Shown here piece by piece: positions 1-6,144 of a DNA stretch of 7,565 nucleotides. The DNA is from Methanobacteriota archaeon (GTDB taxonomy: Archaea; Thermoplasmatota; Poseidoniia; Poseidoniales; Poseidoniaceae): NCBI GenBank assembly GCA_002731395.1, contig PCBQ01000083.1, positions 1-7,565 of the forward strand, read 5' to 3'. Position 1 is the stretch's first letter. Every line of letters starts with the position of its first letter. A program made the position numbers and the translations under genes. The notes under the pieces were generated by a model. That model did not search any database and was not told where the DNA came from. It was given only the letters and a program-made list of their open reading frames with translations.

Positions 1-431
1 ATGGTCGAACGTCCGATGACGTCGCAGCCAAGGAACAGGAACTGGTTGCGCATGGCGGTGATGATGTATTCACCGCCGCCCCCAGATGAGGTCGCCAGGG
101 CCACAGGGCGGCCGTTGAACAAGGCGCGAAAATCCTGCCAGCGGGTGGAGAGCCAGGTGATGGCGTTGACCAGCGTGGGCGGTGACGAGCCGTTGTATTC
201 TGGAGCACAGACCAACCAGCCATCGGCGGCTTCCAGCCGGGACCAAAGCGCGTCCAAATCGTCAGGAGACCCATGTTCCTTGGAATAGGTCGTGGTGAAA
301 ATGGGCAAATCCATCCCGGCCAGTTCAATCACGTCTGCTTTGTGACCGTCGGCTTCCAGCACCTTTGCAAAGCGCTGGGCAAGAGCGAGGTTTCGGTCGC
401 TGGTTGCGGCGATGATCGCGATGGAGGCCAT
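1..431 (-). CDS. NADPH-dependent FMN reductase-family flavoprotein, C-terminus missing
   Basis: Reading the minus strand from an ATG at 431 gives 143 codons with no stop before the window edge, so the C-terminus lies outside. The N-terminus is a flavodoxin-like first strand and phosphate loop (SIAIIAATSDRN, residues 3-14). It is followed by the family hallmark PEYNGSSPP at residues 77-85 and a Gly-rich SSGGGGE turn at 115-121, both expected to contact FMN. This pattern fits the NADPH-dependent FMN reductase / chromate reductase / azoreductase group, cytosolic enzymes that pass electrons from NAD(P)H through FMN to quinones, metals or other acceptors; the natural substrate cannot be read from sequence. 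About 40 residues are probably missing, judging from the family's usual ~180. It diverges from the glutaredoxin gene across a 77-bp gap, which suggests but does not prove a shared redox theme. No clear Shine-Dalgarno precedes the ATG. Confidence 0.88.
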   Translation of the reverse strand, partial: MASIAIIAATSDRNLALAQRFAKVLEADGHKADVIELAGMDLPIFTTTYSKEHGSPDDLDALWSRLEAADGWLVCAPEYNGSSPPTLVNAITWLSTRWQDFRALFNGRPVALATSSGGGGEYIITAMRNQFLFLGCDVIGRST

Positions 432-508
432 GCGCTGTGCTTGGGGCTTCGGTCCTTGAAAGGTCGCCCCATCTCAGGGTTCAAGAAACAGCGCGTCTGT
501 CACGGAAC
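432..508. other. Divergent intergenic gap, flavoprotein/glutaredoxin
   Basis: The 77 bp between the two divergent starts should hold both promoters. I see no convincing TATA box, operator palindrome or Shine-Dalgarno on either strand. An AT-poor leader or promoters inside the coding regions would fit, as would a glutaredoxin start other than ATG 509. Confidence 0.5.
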
Positions 509-781
509 ATGGATGGCCTTGTGCTCCAGCACGCCAGCGAAACCGACGAGGATTTCCTGATGTACAGCAGCACATTTTGCCCATACTGCGTGGCAGCCAA
601 GCGGTTGTTTGCGAGCAAAGGGCTCACCTACAGGGAGATCAACTTCGACCGACAACGCGGCATGCAAGCCCAAGTGGTCAGGGAAACCGGCCATAGAACG
701 GTCCCGGTCATCCTCGATCTCAGAGGAGAGCAGCCGATGTTCATTGGCGGCTTTGACGAAACCAACCGCTACCTTGCTTGA
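509..781 (+). CDS. Glutaredoxin (dithiol, CPYC active site)
   Basis: This 90-residue protein carries the three landmarks of a glutaredoxin: the dithiol active site CPYC (24-27), the cis-proline TVPV motif (64-67) and the GGFDE segment (80-84) that helps bind glutathione or a related thiol. Glutaredoxins reduce disulfides and mixed disulfides, for example those of ribonucleotide reductase; the low-molecular-weight thiol used here is unknown. The open frame extends upstream to 437, but that would prepend a 24-residue Arg-rich stretch with no family match. ATG 509 gives a normal-length protein, and ATG 560 (Met18, just before the first strand) is also possible. Neither has a strong ribosome binding site, so the start is uncertain. 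The 3' end overlaps the convergent hydrolase gene by 13 bp. The family call is strong; the choice between GrxC-like and NrdH-like roles is open. Confidence 0.9.
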   Translation: MDGLVLQHASETDEDFLMYSSTFCPYCVAAKRLFASKGLTYREINFDRQRGMQAQVVRETGHRTVPVILDLRGEQPMFIGGFDETNRYLA

Positions 782-1401
782 GTCGCTGCATCCCACTCAT
801 CCGCCAAGGCCTCCAACCACTCTTTGACCGCGGCGTGATGCTCGGTTGGAATCATGTGTCCCTTGGGGTGCTCGATCAACTCAGTGGCCCAACCTGCGTC
901 TTCAAACAGGTGCGCGATGGCCCATCCATCCTCAATCGGGACACGCACATCACGCTCTCCGTGCATCCAGAAGAGGTGCTTCCGTTCGAGTTCTTCCAAC
1001 CGAAGCCGGAGTTCCATGGGCCGAATCAACCGGGTTCCGAGTGCGATGACACCGATGATGCGGTCCGCCAGCGGAAGATGCAGCATCTCTTGCGCCATCG
1101 CGCCTCCCATGCTGAATCCTCCCACCACCAATGGCCCCGCAGGAGCGTGCCTTGCGACCTCGTGCTCAAGCTGAGCGAGCGATGCATCCACGTCGAACAA
1201 TTCCGTGCGGCTCAGGTTGGCGCGCCGCGTGGGTGATGCGCTCCAATCCTCGTAACGCCACCACGCAAATCCGCGCCGCGGGTGGGAAAAGCGCCCCTCG
1301 GGCACGAGCAAGGTCCAACCGTCAGGAAGAATGGCTTCGGCAAAGGGACGCATCATTGCTGCTGTGCCGGTCATGCCGTGCATCATCAGCAGGGTCGGCA
1401 T
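769..1401 (-). CDS. Alpha/beta-hydrolase, phospholipase/carboxylesterase family
   Basis: This is a 210-residue soluble alpha/beta-hydrolase. Visible elements are the oxyanion-hole HGMTG (8-12), the nucleophile elbow GFSMGG with Ser97, the acid in HGERDVRVP (Asp151) and the catalytic histidine in KGHMIP (His182). Spacing and length match the Abhydrolase_2 (carboxylesterase/phospholipase-like) group, which cleaves carboxylic esters or thioesters; the substrate is unknown. No signal peptide is seen, so it should be cytosolic. The frame could start at 1467, but that start lies inside the upstream lipoprotein gene and adds 22 residues lacking family character. ATG 1401 is preceded 4 nt upstream by GGTGA, which overlaps the lipoprotein stop codon, so the two genes look translationally coupled. 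It is last in the hppA-lipoprotein-hydrolase run, and its stop overlaps the glutaredoxin end. Confidence 0.88.
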   Translation of the reverse strand: MPTLLMMHGMTGTAAMMRPFAEAILPDGWTLLVPEGRFSHPRRGFAWWRYEDWSASPTRRANLSRTELFDVDASLAQLEHEVARHAPAGPLVVGGFSMGGAMAQEMLHLPLADRIIGVIALGTRLIRPMELRLRLEELERKHLFWMHGERDVRVPIEDGWAIAHLFEDAGWATELIEHPKGHMIPTEHHAAVKEWLEALADEWDAATQAR

Positions 1402-1405
1402 GTGT

Positions 1406-1410
1406 TCACC
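1406..1410 (-). promoter_or_regulatory. Ribosome binding site for the hydrolase, overlapping the upstream stop codon
   Basis: The minus strand reads GGGTGAACACATG. GGTGA can pair with the UCACC tail common to archaeal 16S rRNA, and its last three bases are the TGA stop of the lipoprotein gene. With 4 nt to ATG 1401, this decides the start of the hydrolase and implies coupled translation. Pairing is inferred, since no rRNA is in the window. Confidence 0.5.
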
Positions 1411-2353
1411 CGAGCGTCCAACTTTGTGAAATGGCACCCGCGAGGCGAACCTCGACGTGGGAGCCACCGCCTTGGACGGTCGCCGTCAGCTGGTACTCTC
1501 CAGACACGGAGGGGATGGAACCCACGGCGCCTCGCTCTGCGGAACCCGCGCCCCACGCCCGGCTTAGTGGCGAGGCGCTGGTGTGGTCGCGCAGGACCAG
1601 AGAGCCGCTCCCGCCTGCGACGATGTCGACGTCGAGGTACCACACCAAGCGGTCAAAACCGACGCCGGAGGGATGACCTTCGTCGAGGAAACTGTCACGG
1701 AACTCTGCGTCGCTGTCGGTGTAGACGTCCGCGAAAAGGTCGGTGGCGCGCAGGAAGTGGACCTGCCCGTTGTGGCTGTCTCCGGAACCTGCCAGCACCA
1801 TGCGCAAGCGATCCACGCCGGCTGGGTCCGTCCACGTCAGGTCGCGCAGGAATCCGACGCCGCCGTCCATGGTGTACTGAAGGTCATGCCCGCTGTCGGA
1901 TGAGGCGACCACCGTGGCAACACCCCTGTCCACCAACGTGGTGGTCGCGGTCCACTCCTGCCCGAACAGCGTGAACGACCAGGTGTCGTCGCGCTCGAAG
2001 GGGAAGGAGAAGACACGCTGCGCCTCACCGTTTTCGTAGACGCTCAGCGCGTCCATGGTGACGCGGCCAAGGAAGGGGTTGTGGTTCACCACCGCGTGGC
2101 GCATGGCTTCTCGTTCACTGGAAATGCCCAGCATCCACTGACCGTCAACAGGATCTTCATCGGCCACCACCAGGCGGGCTGAATCCTCGCCAAACTCCGG
2201 CGTCACGAAGGTGTAAAGCCACCAATCGCCAACCTCCCACGGCGGAGCGACGAGGCCTTCCTCGGCCTCGATTTCCGATTGCGTGCGCGGCCCCTCGAGG
2301 CATCCTGCGAGCGCAGGGAGCAGCAGCAGAGCCACCAACATCGCGGCGCGCAT
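1406..2353 (-). CDS. Uncharacterised exported lipoprotein with a WxVGDWW motif
   Basis: The protein is 315 residues. It starts with a short signal peptide (residues 1-17, hydrophobic core MLVALLLLPALA) ending in a lipobox LAGC, so Cys18 should be lipidated and the protein held on the outer face of the membrane. After an acidic linker (about 20-34) comes PPWEVGDWWLY (37-47). The remainder is rich in beta-strand-like alternating and aromatic stretches and in Asp, Gly and Ser, with no catalytic motif I can name. In my experience, lipoproteins opening with a W-x-V-G-D-x-W phrase recur in marine Euryarchaeota, but their role is unknown. The start at 2353 is preceded by GGTGGTGAC; Met5 (2341) is an alternative that keeps the signal peptide. 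It sits 43 bp after hppA and 4 nt before the hydrolase, so co-transcription is likely. Export is well supported; the function is not known. Confidence 0.8.
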   Translation of the reverse strand: MRAAMLVALLLLPALAGCLEGPRTQSEIEAEEGLVAPPWEVGDWWLYTFVTPEFGEDSARLVVADEDPVDGQWMLGISSEREAMRHAVVNHNPFLGRVTMDALSVYENGEAQRVFSFPFERDDTWSFTLFGQEWTATTTLVDRGVATVVASSDSGHDLQYTMDGGVGFLRDLTWTDPAGVDRLRMVLAGSGDSHNGQVHFLRATDLFADVYTDSDAEFRDSFLDEGHPSGVGFDRLVWYLDVDIVAGGSGSLVLRDHTSASPLSRAWGAGSAERGAVGSIPSVSGEYQLTATVQGGGSHVEVRLAGAISQSWTLG

Positions 2354-2396
2354 GTCACCACCACTTCAGGGCGTGTTGATGAACCCGACGCGGCGC

Positions 2397-4508
2397 TCAG
2401 AGCAATCCGGTCGCGCTTAGGCTTGGGGCGATGACGACCGCCACGATGGACATGAGCTTGATCAGAATGTTCAGCGAGGGTCCAGAGGTGTCCTTGAACG
2501 GGTCACCGATGGTGTCGCCAATCACGGCGGCAGAGTGGGCTTCGTCGCCCTTGGCCGCACCTTCGATGTGGTCTTGTTCGATCGCCTTCTTCGCGTTGTC
2601 CCATGCGCCACCGGCATTGGCCATGAAAAGGGCCATCAGCACACCGGTCACGAGAGCCCCGGCGAGAAGCCCGCCAAGGGCAGAAGCGCCCAGAACAAAT
2701 CCGACCACGATGGGCGCGACGATTGCGAGGGCGCCTGGAGGCATCATTTCACGCAGGGCGGCCTTGGTAGAGATGTCCACGCAGGTGGCGGAGTCAGGCT
2801 TGACACCTTCCTTGCCTTCAAGCAATCCGGGAATTTCACGGAACTGGCGGCGGATTTCCTCCACCATGTCGCCGGCAGCCTTGCCGACGGAATCCATGGT
2901 CATGGCTGCGACCACGAAGGGCAACGCTCCACCGATGAGCAGGCCAATGACCACCATCGGGTCGTCGAGGGTGAGGTCGATGCTCTCGCCAGAGGCAGCA
3001 ACGGCGGTCTTGAAGGCGGCGAAGAGGGCGAGGGCGGTAAGGGCCGCGGAGCCGATAGCGAAGCCCTTGCCGACCGCAGCGGTGGTGTTGCCAATGGAGT
3101 CGAGGGCGTCGGTGATGGCACGAACGTCGTCACCAAGCTCGGACATCTCGGCGATGCCACCGGCGTTGTCGGCCACGGGTCCGTAGGCGTCGACGGTCAT
3201 CGTCACACCGACGGTGCCGAGCATGCCCATGGCGGCCATGGCGATGCCGTAGAGGCCGAGGTCGCCGCCGCCCATCGCTTCGTTGGCGCCATAGATGCCG
3301 ATGGCGATGAGGATGATGGGGAGGAATGTGGACATCATGCCCACGGAAAGGCCTGCAATCGCATTTGTCGCGGGGCCTGACTTCGACATCTGACCGATCT
3401 TGGGGATGGCGCGGGGCTTCAGGCCGAAGACGGGTTCGATACCGGTGTAGTATTCGGTGACCAAGCCGATCATGATGCCGACAATGCTGCCGAGGATGAC
3501 CGCATACATCGGTTCGTAGCCGGTGTCAAGCCCAAGGACGTTGATGGCCACAAAGCCACCGGCCCAGAAGAGGAGGGCGCCGATGAAGGTCGTGTTGCGC
3601 AATGCGGCAGCGGGGTCCTTGCCGTTCTTGAGGACGGCCATGGAGAAGATGCCGACGATGGAAGCAACGTAGCCCACAAAGCCGAGGAGGATGGGGAGGA
3701 GCACGTAGTGGCTCACGTCGCCCGCGGCGGCGATTTCGGTCGAGCCTTGGGCGATGACCATCGCCGCAATGATGGAACCGACGAAGGACTCGAAGATGTC
3801 CGCGCCCATGCCGGCCACGTCACCCACGTTGTCGCCCACGTTGTCGGCGATGACGCCGGGGTTGCGAGGATCGTCCTCGGGAAGACCAGCCTCGACCTTG
3901 CCGACCAGGTCGGCGCCGACGTCGGCGGCCTTGGTGTAGATGCCACCGCCAACGCGAGCGAAGAGGGCAATGCTGCTGGCGCCCATGCCGAAGCCGGCCG
4001 CGTACTGCAGGGAGTTGCCGGTGTAGGCAACGCCGTCGTCAGCGTTGCCGAGCCAGAAGGCGATGATGGAGATGCCAAGCAGGCCGAGACCGCCCACGGA
4101 GAGGCCCATCACCGCGCCGCCGTTGTAGGACACAGCGAGCGCAGCGGGCTGACCGCCGTTCTTCGCGGCCATGGCCGTGCGTCCGTTGGCCGAAGTCGCT
4201 GAGCGCATGCCGGAGAAACCTGCGGCGACGCTCGCGGCGGCACCGAGGATGAAGGCCACGACGGTCTCGAGGCCCCCGTCGCTGCCGTTGATGAGGAACA
4301 GCACCATGGAGACGATGACGACGAAGACACCGATGTACCGGTATTCCGAGGTCAGGAAGGCCATGGCCCCCTTCTGAATTTCTTCGGTGATGTCAGCGAC
4401 CTTTTCGTTGTCAATGACGATGCTGTCGTTTTGGCGGTACAGGATGAACGCGACAATCAGCCCGATCAGGGCGACGGCGGCGGCAATCAGGGGGATGTTC
4501 TCCAACAT
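2397..4508 (-). CDS. hppA: Membrane-bound ion-translocating pyrophosphatase (K+-dependent type)
   Basis: This 703-residue, highly hydrophobic protein has the length and about 15-16 membrane helices of the M-PPase family, which couples hydrolysis of pyrophosphate to pumping of H+ and/or Na+. Diagnostic segments, numbered from ATG 4508, are GGGIYTKAADVGADLVGKVE (187-206); DNVGDNVGDVAGMGADIFES (222-241), which supplies Mg-PPi ligands; TVDAYGPVADNAGGIAEM (438-455); and GDTIGDPFKDTSGPSLN (664-680). At the potassium site the protein reads GNTTAAVGKG, with Ala477 and Gly480. K+-independent enzymes have Lys at the first of these positions, so this one should need K+. Glu240 in DIFES is in the gate position of bacterial/archaeal Na+ and H+ pumps, not the plant-type position, but it does not settle ion specificity. 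A GTG at 4517 is also in frame; ATG 4508 is preferred because GAGGTG lies 6 nt upstream. It is first in an apparent operon with the lipoprotein and hydrolase. Confidence 0.97.
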   Translation of the reverse strand: MLENIPLIAAAVALIGLIVAFILYRQNDSIVIDNEKVADITEEIQKGAMAFLTSEYRYIGVFVVIVSMVLFLINGSDGGLETVVAFILGAAASVAAGFSGMRSATSANGRTAMAAKNGGQPAALAVSYNGGAVMGLSVGGLGLLGISIIAFWLGNADDGVAYTGNSLQYAAGFGMGASSIALFARVGGGIYTKAADVGADLVGKVEAGLPEDDPRNPGVIADNVGDNVGDVAGMGADIFESFVGSIIAAMVIAQGSTEIAAAGDVSHYVLLPILLGFVGYVASIVGIFSMAVLKNGKDPAAALRNTTFIGALLFWAGGFVAINVLGLDTGYEPMYAVILGSIVGIMIGLVTEYYTGIEPVFGLKPRAIPKIGQMSKSGPATNAIAGLSVGMMSTFLPIILIAIGIYGANEAMGGGDLGLYGIAMAAMGMLGTVGVTMTVDAYGPVADNAGGIAEMSELGDDVRAITDALDSIGNTTAAVGKGFAIGSAALTALALFAAFKTAVAASGESIDLTLDDPMVVIGLLIGGALPFVVAAMTMDSVGKAAGDMVEEIRRQFREIPGLLEGKEGVKPDSATCVDISTKAALREMMPPGALAIVAPIVVGFVLGASALGGLLAGALVTGVLMALFMANAGGAWDNAKKAIEQDHIEGAAKGDEAHSAAVIGDTIGDPFKDTSGPSLNILIKLMSIVAVVIAPSLSATGLL

Positions 4509-4514
4509 AATGGG

Positions 4515-4520
4515 CACCTC
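4515..4520 (-). promoter_or_regulatory. hppA: Shine-Dalgarno GAGGTG that fixes the hppA start
   Basis: GAGGTG on the minus strand lies 6 nt before ATG 4508 and is the best anti-Shine-Dalgarno match in the window. It contains the alternative GTG codon (4517-4515), which argues against that GTG being the start. Confidence 0.65.
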
Positions 4521-4542
4521 TTGCCTTCGGCGACCTGAGGGC

Positions 4543-4552
4543 CTTACATAAG
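4543..4552 (-). promoter_or_regulatory. Possible archaeal TATA box for hppA
   Basis: The minus strand reads CTTATGTAAG, the only AT-rich patch in the 92-bp gap between the sirtuin stop and hppA. It lies about 35 bp upstream of ATG 4508, so transcription would start near 4520 if the usual ~25-bp TATA-to-start spacing holds, giving a very short leader with the Shine-Dalgarno near the 5' end. The segment is also an imperfect palindrome. Placement is inference from spacing; the match to a consensus TATA box is imperfect. Confidence 0.35.
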
Positions 4553-4600
4553 TGGTTCCCTACGCTTTCGGGCCTCTGCGACCCGTTTCAAGGGTTCACC

Positions 4601-5335
4601 TCAGACGTCACTCCATTCCTTCAACCAAGCGTCAACGAGTTCGGGCAAGACATCTCCGGCTAGGCCGAGGTGCACCTCGTCAAAATCGCCCACGTTCACG
4701 GGTGCATCGAGGTTGACCAGCACCGTGATCGCACCAACGCTTCGAGCCGCAGCGGCGATGCCAGCGGCTGGATGCACATGCCCAGAAGTGCCCACCACGA
4801 GGCACAAATCGCCGTGTTGCAAAGCATCAATCGCCGCATGAATCCGTTCCATGCCCATGGGGATTTCACCGAACCACACGATGTCGGGCCTCATGCGAGA
4901 TGGTGTTGAACAACAGGTGCACTCAGCGAAGACACGTGCATCGAGGTCAGCCTCAGACATCCGTTCCTGACGGCGGCCGCTTTGCTCACACCTCAGCATG
5001 CGAAGCTGCCCGTGCATGGGCAGAAGGGAGCCAGAGCCGGCCCGCTGGTGAAGGTCGTCGACGTTCTGGGTGATGAGCAGCATCTCAGGCCCCTCGCGTT
5101 CCAGGCGAGTCAGCGCGCGATGTGCATCGTTGGGCTCCACGTCCAACAGAGCACGTCGTCGCAAGGTGTAGAAGCGCCAAACTGTTTCAGGATCACGCCA
5201 CCATGCCGCAGGCGTGGCCACCTCTTCGATGCGATGACCTTCCCACAAACCGTCATCGCCCCGAAAAGTCGCCAAACCCGATTCAGCAGAGATTCCGGCG
5301 CCGGTTAGCACCACAATTCGCTCCGGCCGAAGCAT
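4601..5335 (-). CDS. Sirtuin, NAD+-dependent protein deacylase (class III/SIRT5-CobB-like)
   Basis: The 244-residue protein has the sirtuin order: NAD-binding GAGISAESGLATFRG (12-26), TQNVDDLH (89-96), catalytic His108 in MHG, the RPDIVWFGE loop (149-157) and GTSGHVHPA (182-190). Sirtuins remove acyl groups from lysine using NAD+. Tyr56 and Arg59 form the Y-x-x-R pair (FYTLR) that in class III sirtuins binds negatively charged acyl groups such as succinyl, so desuccinylase activity is plausible. The zinc site is odd: the first pair reads C116-E-Q-S119 instead of CxxC, while the second region has C139-T-C-C142. The frame continues upstream to ATG 5356 and GTG 5398; ATG 5335 is chosen because it places the GAGIS loop about 12 residues from the start, as in short CobB-type proteins. 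It diverges from the NifU-like gene and lies upstream of hppA on the same strand. Confidence 0.93.
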   Translation of the reverse strand: MLRPERIVVLTGAGISAESGLATFRGDDGLWEGHRIEEVATPAAWWRDPETVWRFYTLRRRALLDVEPNDAHRALTRLEREGPEMLLITQNVDDLHQRAGSGSLLPMHGQLRMLRCEQSGRRQERMSEADLDARVFAECTCCSTPSRMRPDIVWFGEIPMGMERIHAAIDALQHGDLCLVVGTSGHVHPAAGIAAAARSVGAITVLVNLDAPVNVGDFDEVHLGLAGDVLPELVDAWLKEWSDV

Positions 5336-5401
5336 GAAGCGCGCTCGCCACAACATTCCTTGAATCCATCCCGGCCCGGGCGAGGCTTGAAACACCACGG
5401 C

Positions 5402-5406
5402 GGTGA
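5402..5406 (+). promoter_or_regulatory. Ribosome binding site of the NifU-like gene
   Basis: GGTGA lies 9 nt before ATG 5416 and supports that start. It falls in the 80-bp gap to the divergent sirtuin start, in which no convincing TATA box is visible on either strand. Confidence 0.45.
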
Positions 5407-5415
5407 CCGAGGGTC

Positions 5416-5727
5416 ATGGCCATCACCGCGGACCAGGTCCTCGCCGAAATTGGCCCGGTCCAAGCCGTGCTTGACGAGCACGACGGCATCGTGAATGTCC
5501 TCGATACCAGTGGAGGTGTGGTGATGCTGTCCCTCGAGGGCGGCTGCACCGGATGCTCGTCGACCCCGATGACGGCCATGCAGATCTACTACGCCCTGAA
5601 GCAACTCGACACGGTTGAGGACGTCGTGTTCGTCAACGGAGAACTTCCAGAGTACATGCGGGCCTTCATCGACCAGCGCATGGCCGCTGAAGCCGGTGAC
5701 GGTGAGCCCATGGGCGAAATCGTCTGA
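5416..5727 (+). CDS. Stand-alone NifU C-terminal-type Fe-S cluster scaffold protein
   Basis: The 103-residue protein is built almost entirely of one NifU C-terminal-type domain. It has an N-terminal helix (VLAEIGPVQAVLDEHDG, about 8-24), a two-strand segment and then EGGCTGCSSTPMTAMQ (41-56), in which Cys44 and Cys47 form the CxxC that holds a labile Fe-S cluster on its way to target proteins. This matches the family pattern of G-x-C-x-G-C followed by Ser/Thr and a helix. Bacterial homologues are NfuA or Nfu domains; single-domain versions are common in archaea. The acidic tail (about 90-103, AAEAGDGEPMGEIV) is not part of the domain. It diverges from the sirtuin and ends 5 bp before the end of the convergent membrane-protein gene. 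No other Fe-S assembly genes are in the window, so its client proteins cannot be named. Confidence 0.88.
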   Translation: MAITADQVLAEIGPVQAVLDEHDGIVNVLDTSGGVVMLSLEGGCTGCSSTPMTAMQIYYALKQLDTVEDVVFVNGELPEYMRAFIDQRMAAEAGDGEPMGEIV

Positions 5728-5732
5728 GGCAC

Positions 5733-6122
5733 TTACTCTGCTTCGTCGCTCATCCGGCCAATGCTGTGCGGGTTGGCTCCAAAGCTTACGTTGGTGCCTT
5801 TGATGTTCATGCGAGCGGCGATCGCAATGAGCACACAGAACAGAGACAGCGGTCTTGGAAGGTAATTTGAGCCCCACAACTCGCCACCGGCCAAGGACAG
5901 CCACCAAAGGACGACTGCAGAGAGCACCAAGACCGCCGAGATGACGTTCTGGGCCACCCGTTCCGCGGACGGCGAGCGGGAGAGGGTGGCGATGAAGGTG
6001 AAAATCACCGCAGCCACCCCACACAGGGTTTCCGCCAAGGCCTCGATGAAGGTCACCGCGACCATGGATACCGGTACAAGCGCTGCCTCAAGAAGTGTGC
6101 GAGCGCGTCGCAAGGTTCTCAT
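5733..6122 (-). CDS. Small hypothetical membrane protein, about three helices
   Basis: I do not recognise this family. The 129-residue protein begins with an Arg-rich stretch (RTLRRAR, 2-8) followed by hydrophobic segments at roughly 12-47 (one or two helices, containing the lone ETLCG), 59-80 (NVISAVLVLSAVVLWWLSLAG) and 89-104 (PRPLSLFCVLIAIAA). It ends in a polar tail (about 105-129) finishing MSDEAE. The positive N-terminus and hydrophobic helices favour a genuine inner membrane protein over a chance frame. Met20 (6065) is an alternative start. The ATG at 6122 shares bases with an in-frame upstream ATG of the PolX frame, and no strong ribosome binding site precedes it. It converges with the NifU-like gene, leaving a 5-bp gap. 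The function is unknown and context gives no clear hint. Confidence 0.68.
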   Translation of the reverse strand: MRTLRRARTLLEAALVPVSMVAVTFIEALAETLCGVAAVIFTFIATLSRSPSAERVAQNVISAVLVLSAVVLWWLSLAGGELWGSNYLPRPLSLFCVLIAIAARMNIKGTNVSFGANPHSIGRMSDEAE

Positions 6123-6144
6123 GGCCCTTGCCCGAATTTGGATT

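Noticed and set aside
1..560. Plus-strand frames at the left end (1-288 and 273-560)
   Set aside because: The minus strand encodes a clear flavoprotein with PEYNGSSPP across 1-431; the plus frames are shadows.
1402..1467. Extended hydrolase start at 1467
   Set aside because: It would overlap the lipoprotein gene by 62 bp and add residues with no family match; ATG 1401 has a well-placed GGTGA.
1131..1974. Overlapping Arg/Pro-rich plus-strand frames
   Set aside because: They are antisense to the hydrolase and lipoprotein genes, have low-complexity composition and show no motifs.
2535..3380. A 281-codon plus-strand open frame rich in Gly, His and Asp
   Set aside because: It is antisense to hppA. 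The His/Gly/Asp-rich composition is what the complement of Ala/Val/Met-rich membrane helices gives.
4515..4517. GTG start for hppA (three extra residues)
   Set aside because: The codon is part of the GAGGTG Shine-Dalgarno that is ideally spaced for ATG 4508.
5305..6024. A 239-codon minus-strand frame covering the NifU-like gene
   Set aside because: It is antisense to the CxxC-containing NifU domain and overlaps the membrane-protein gene in another frame. The translation has no domain.
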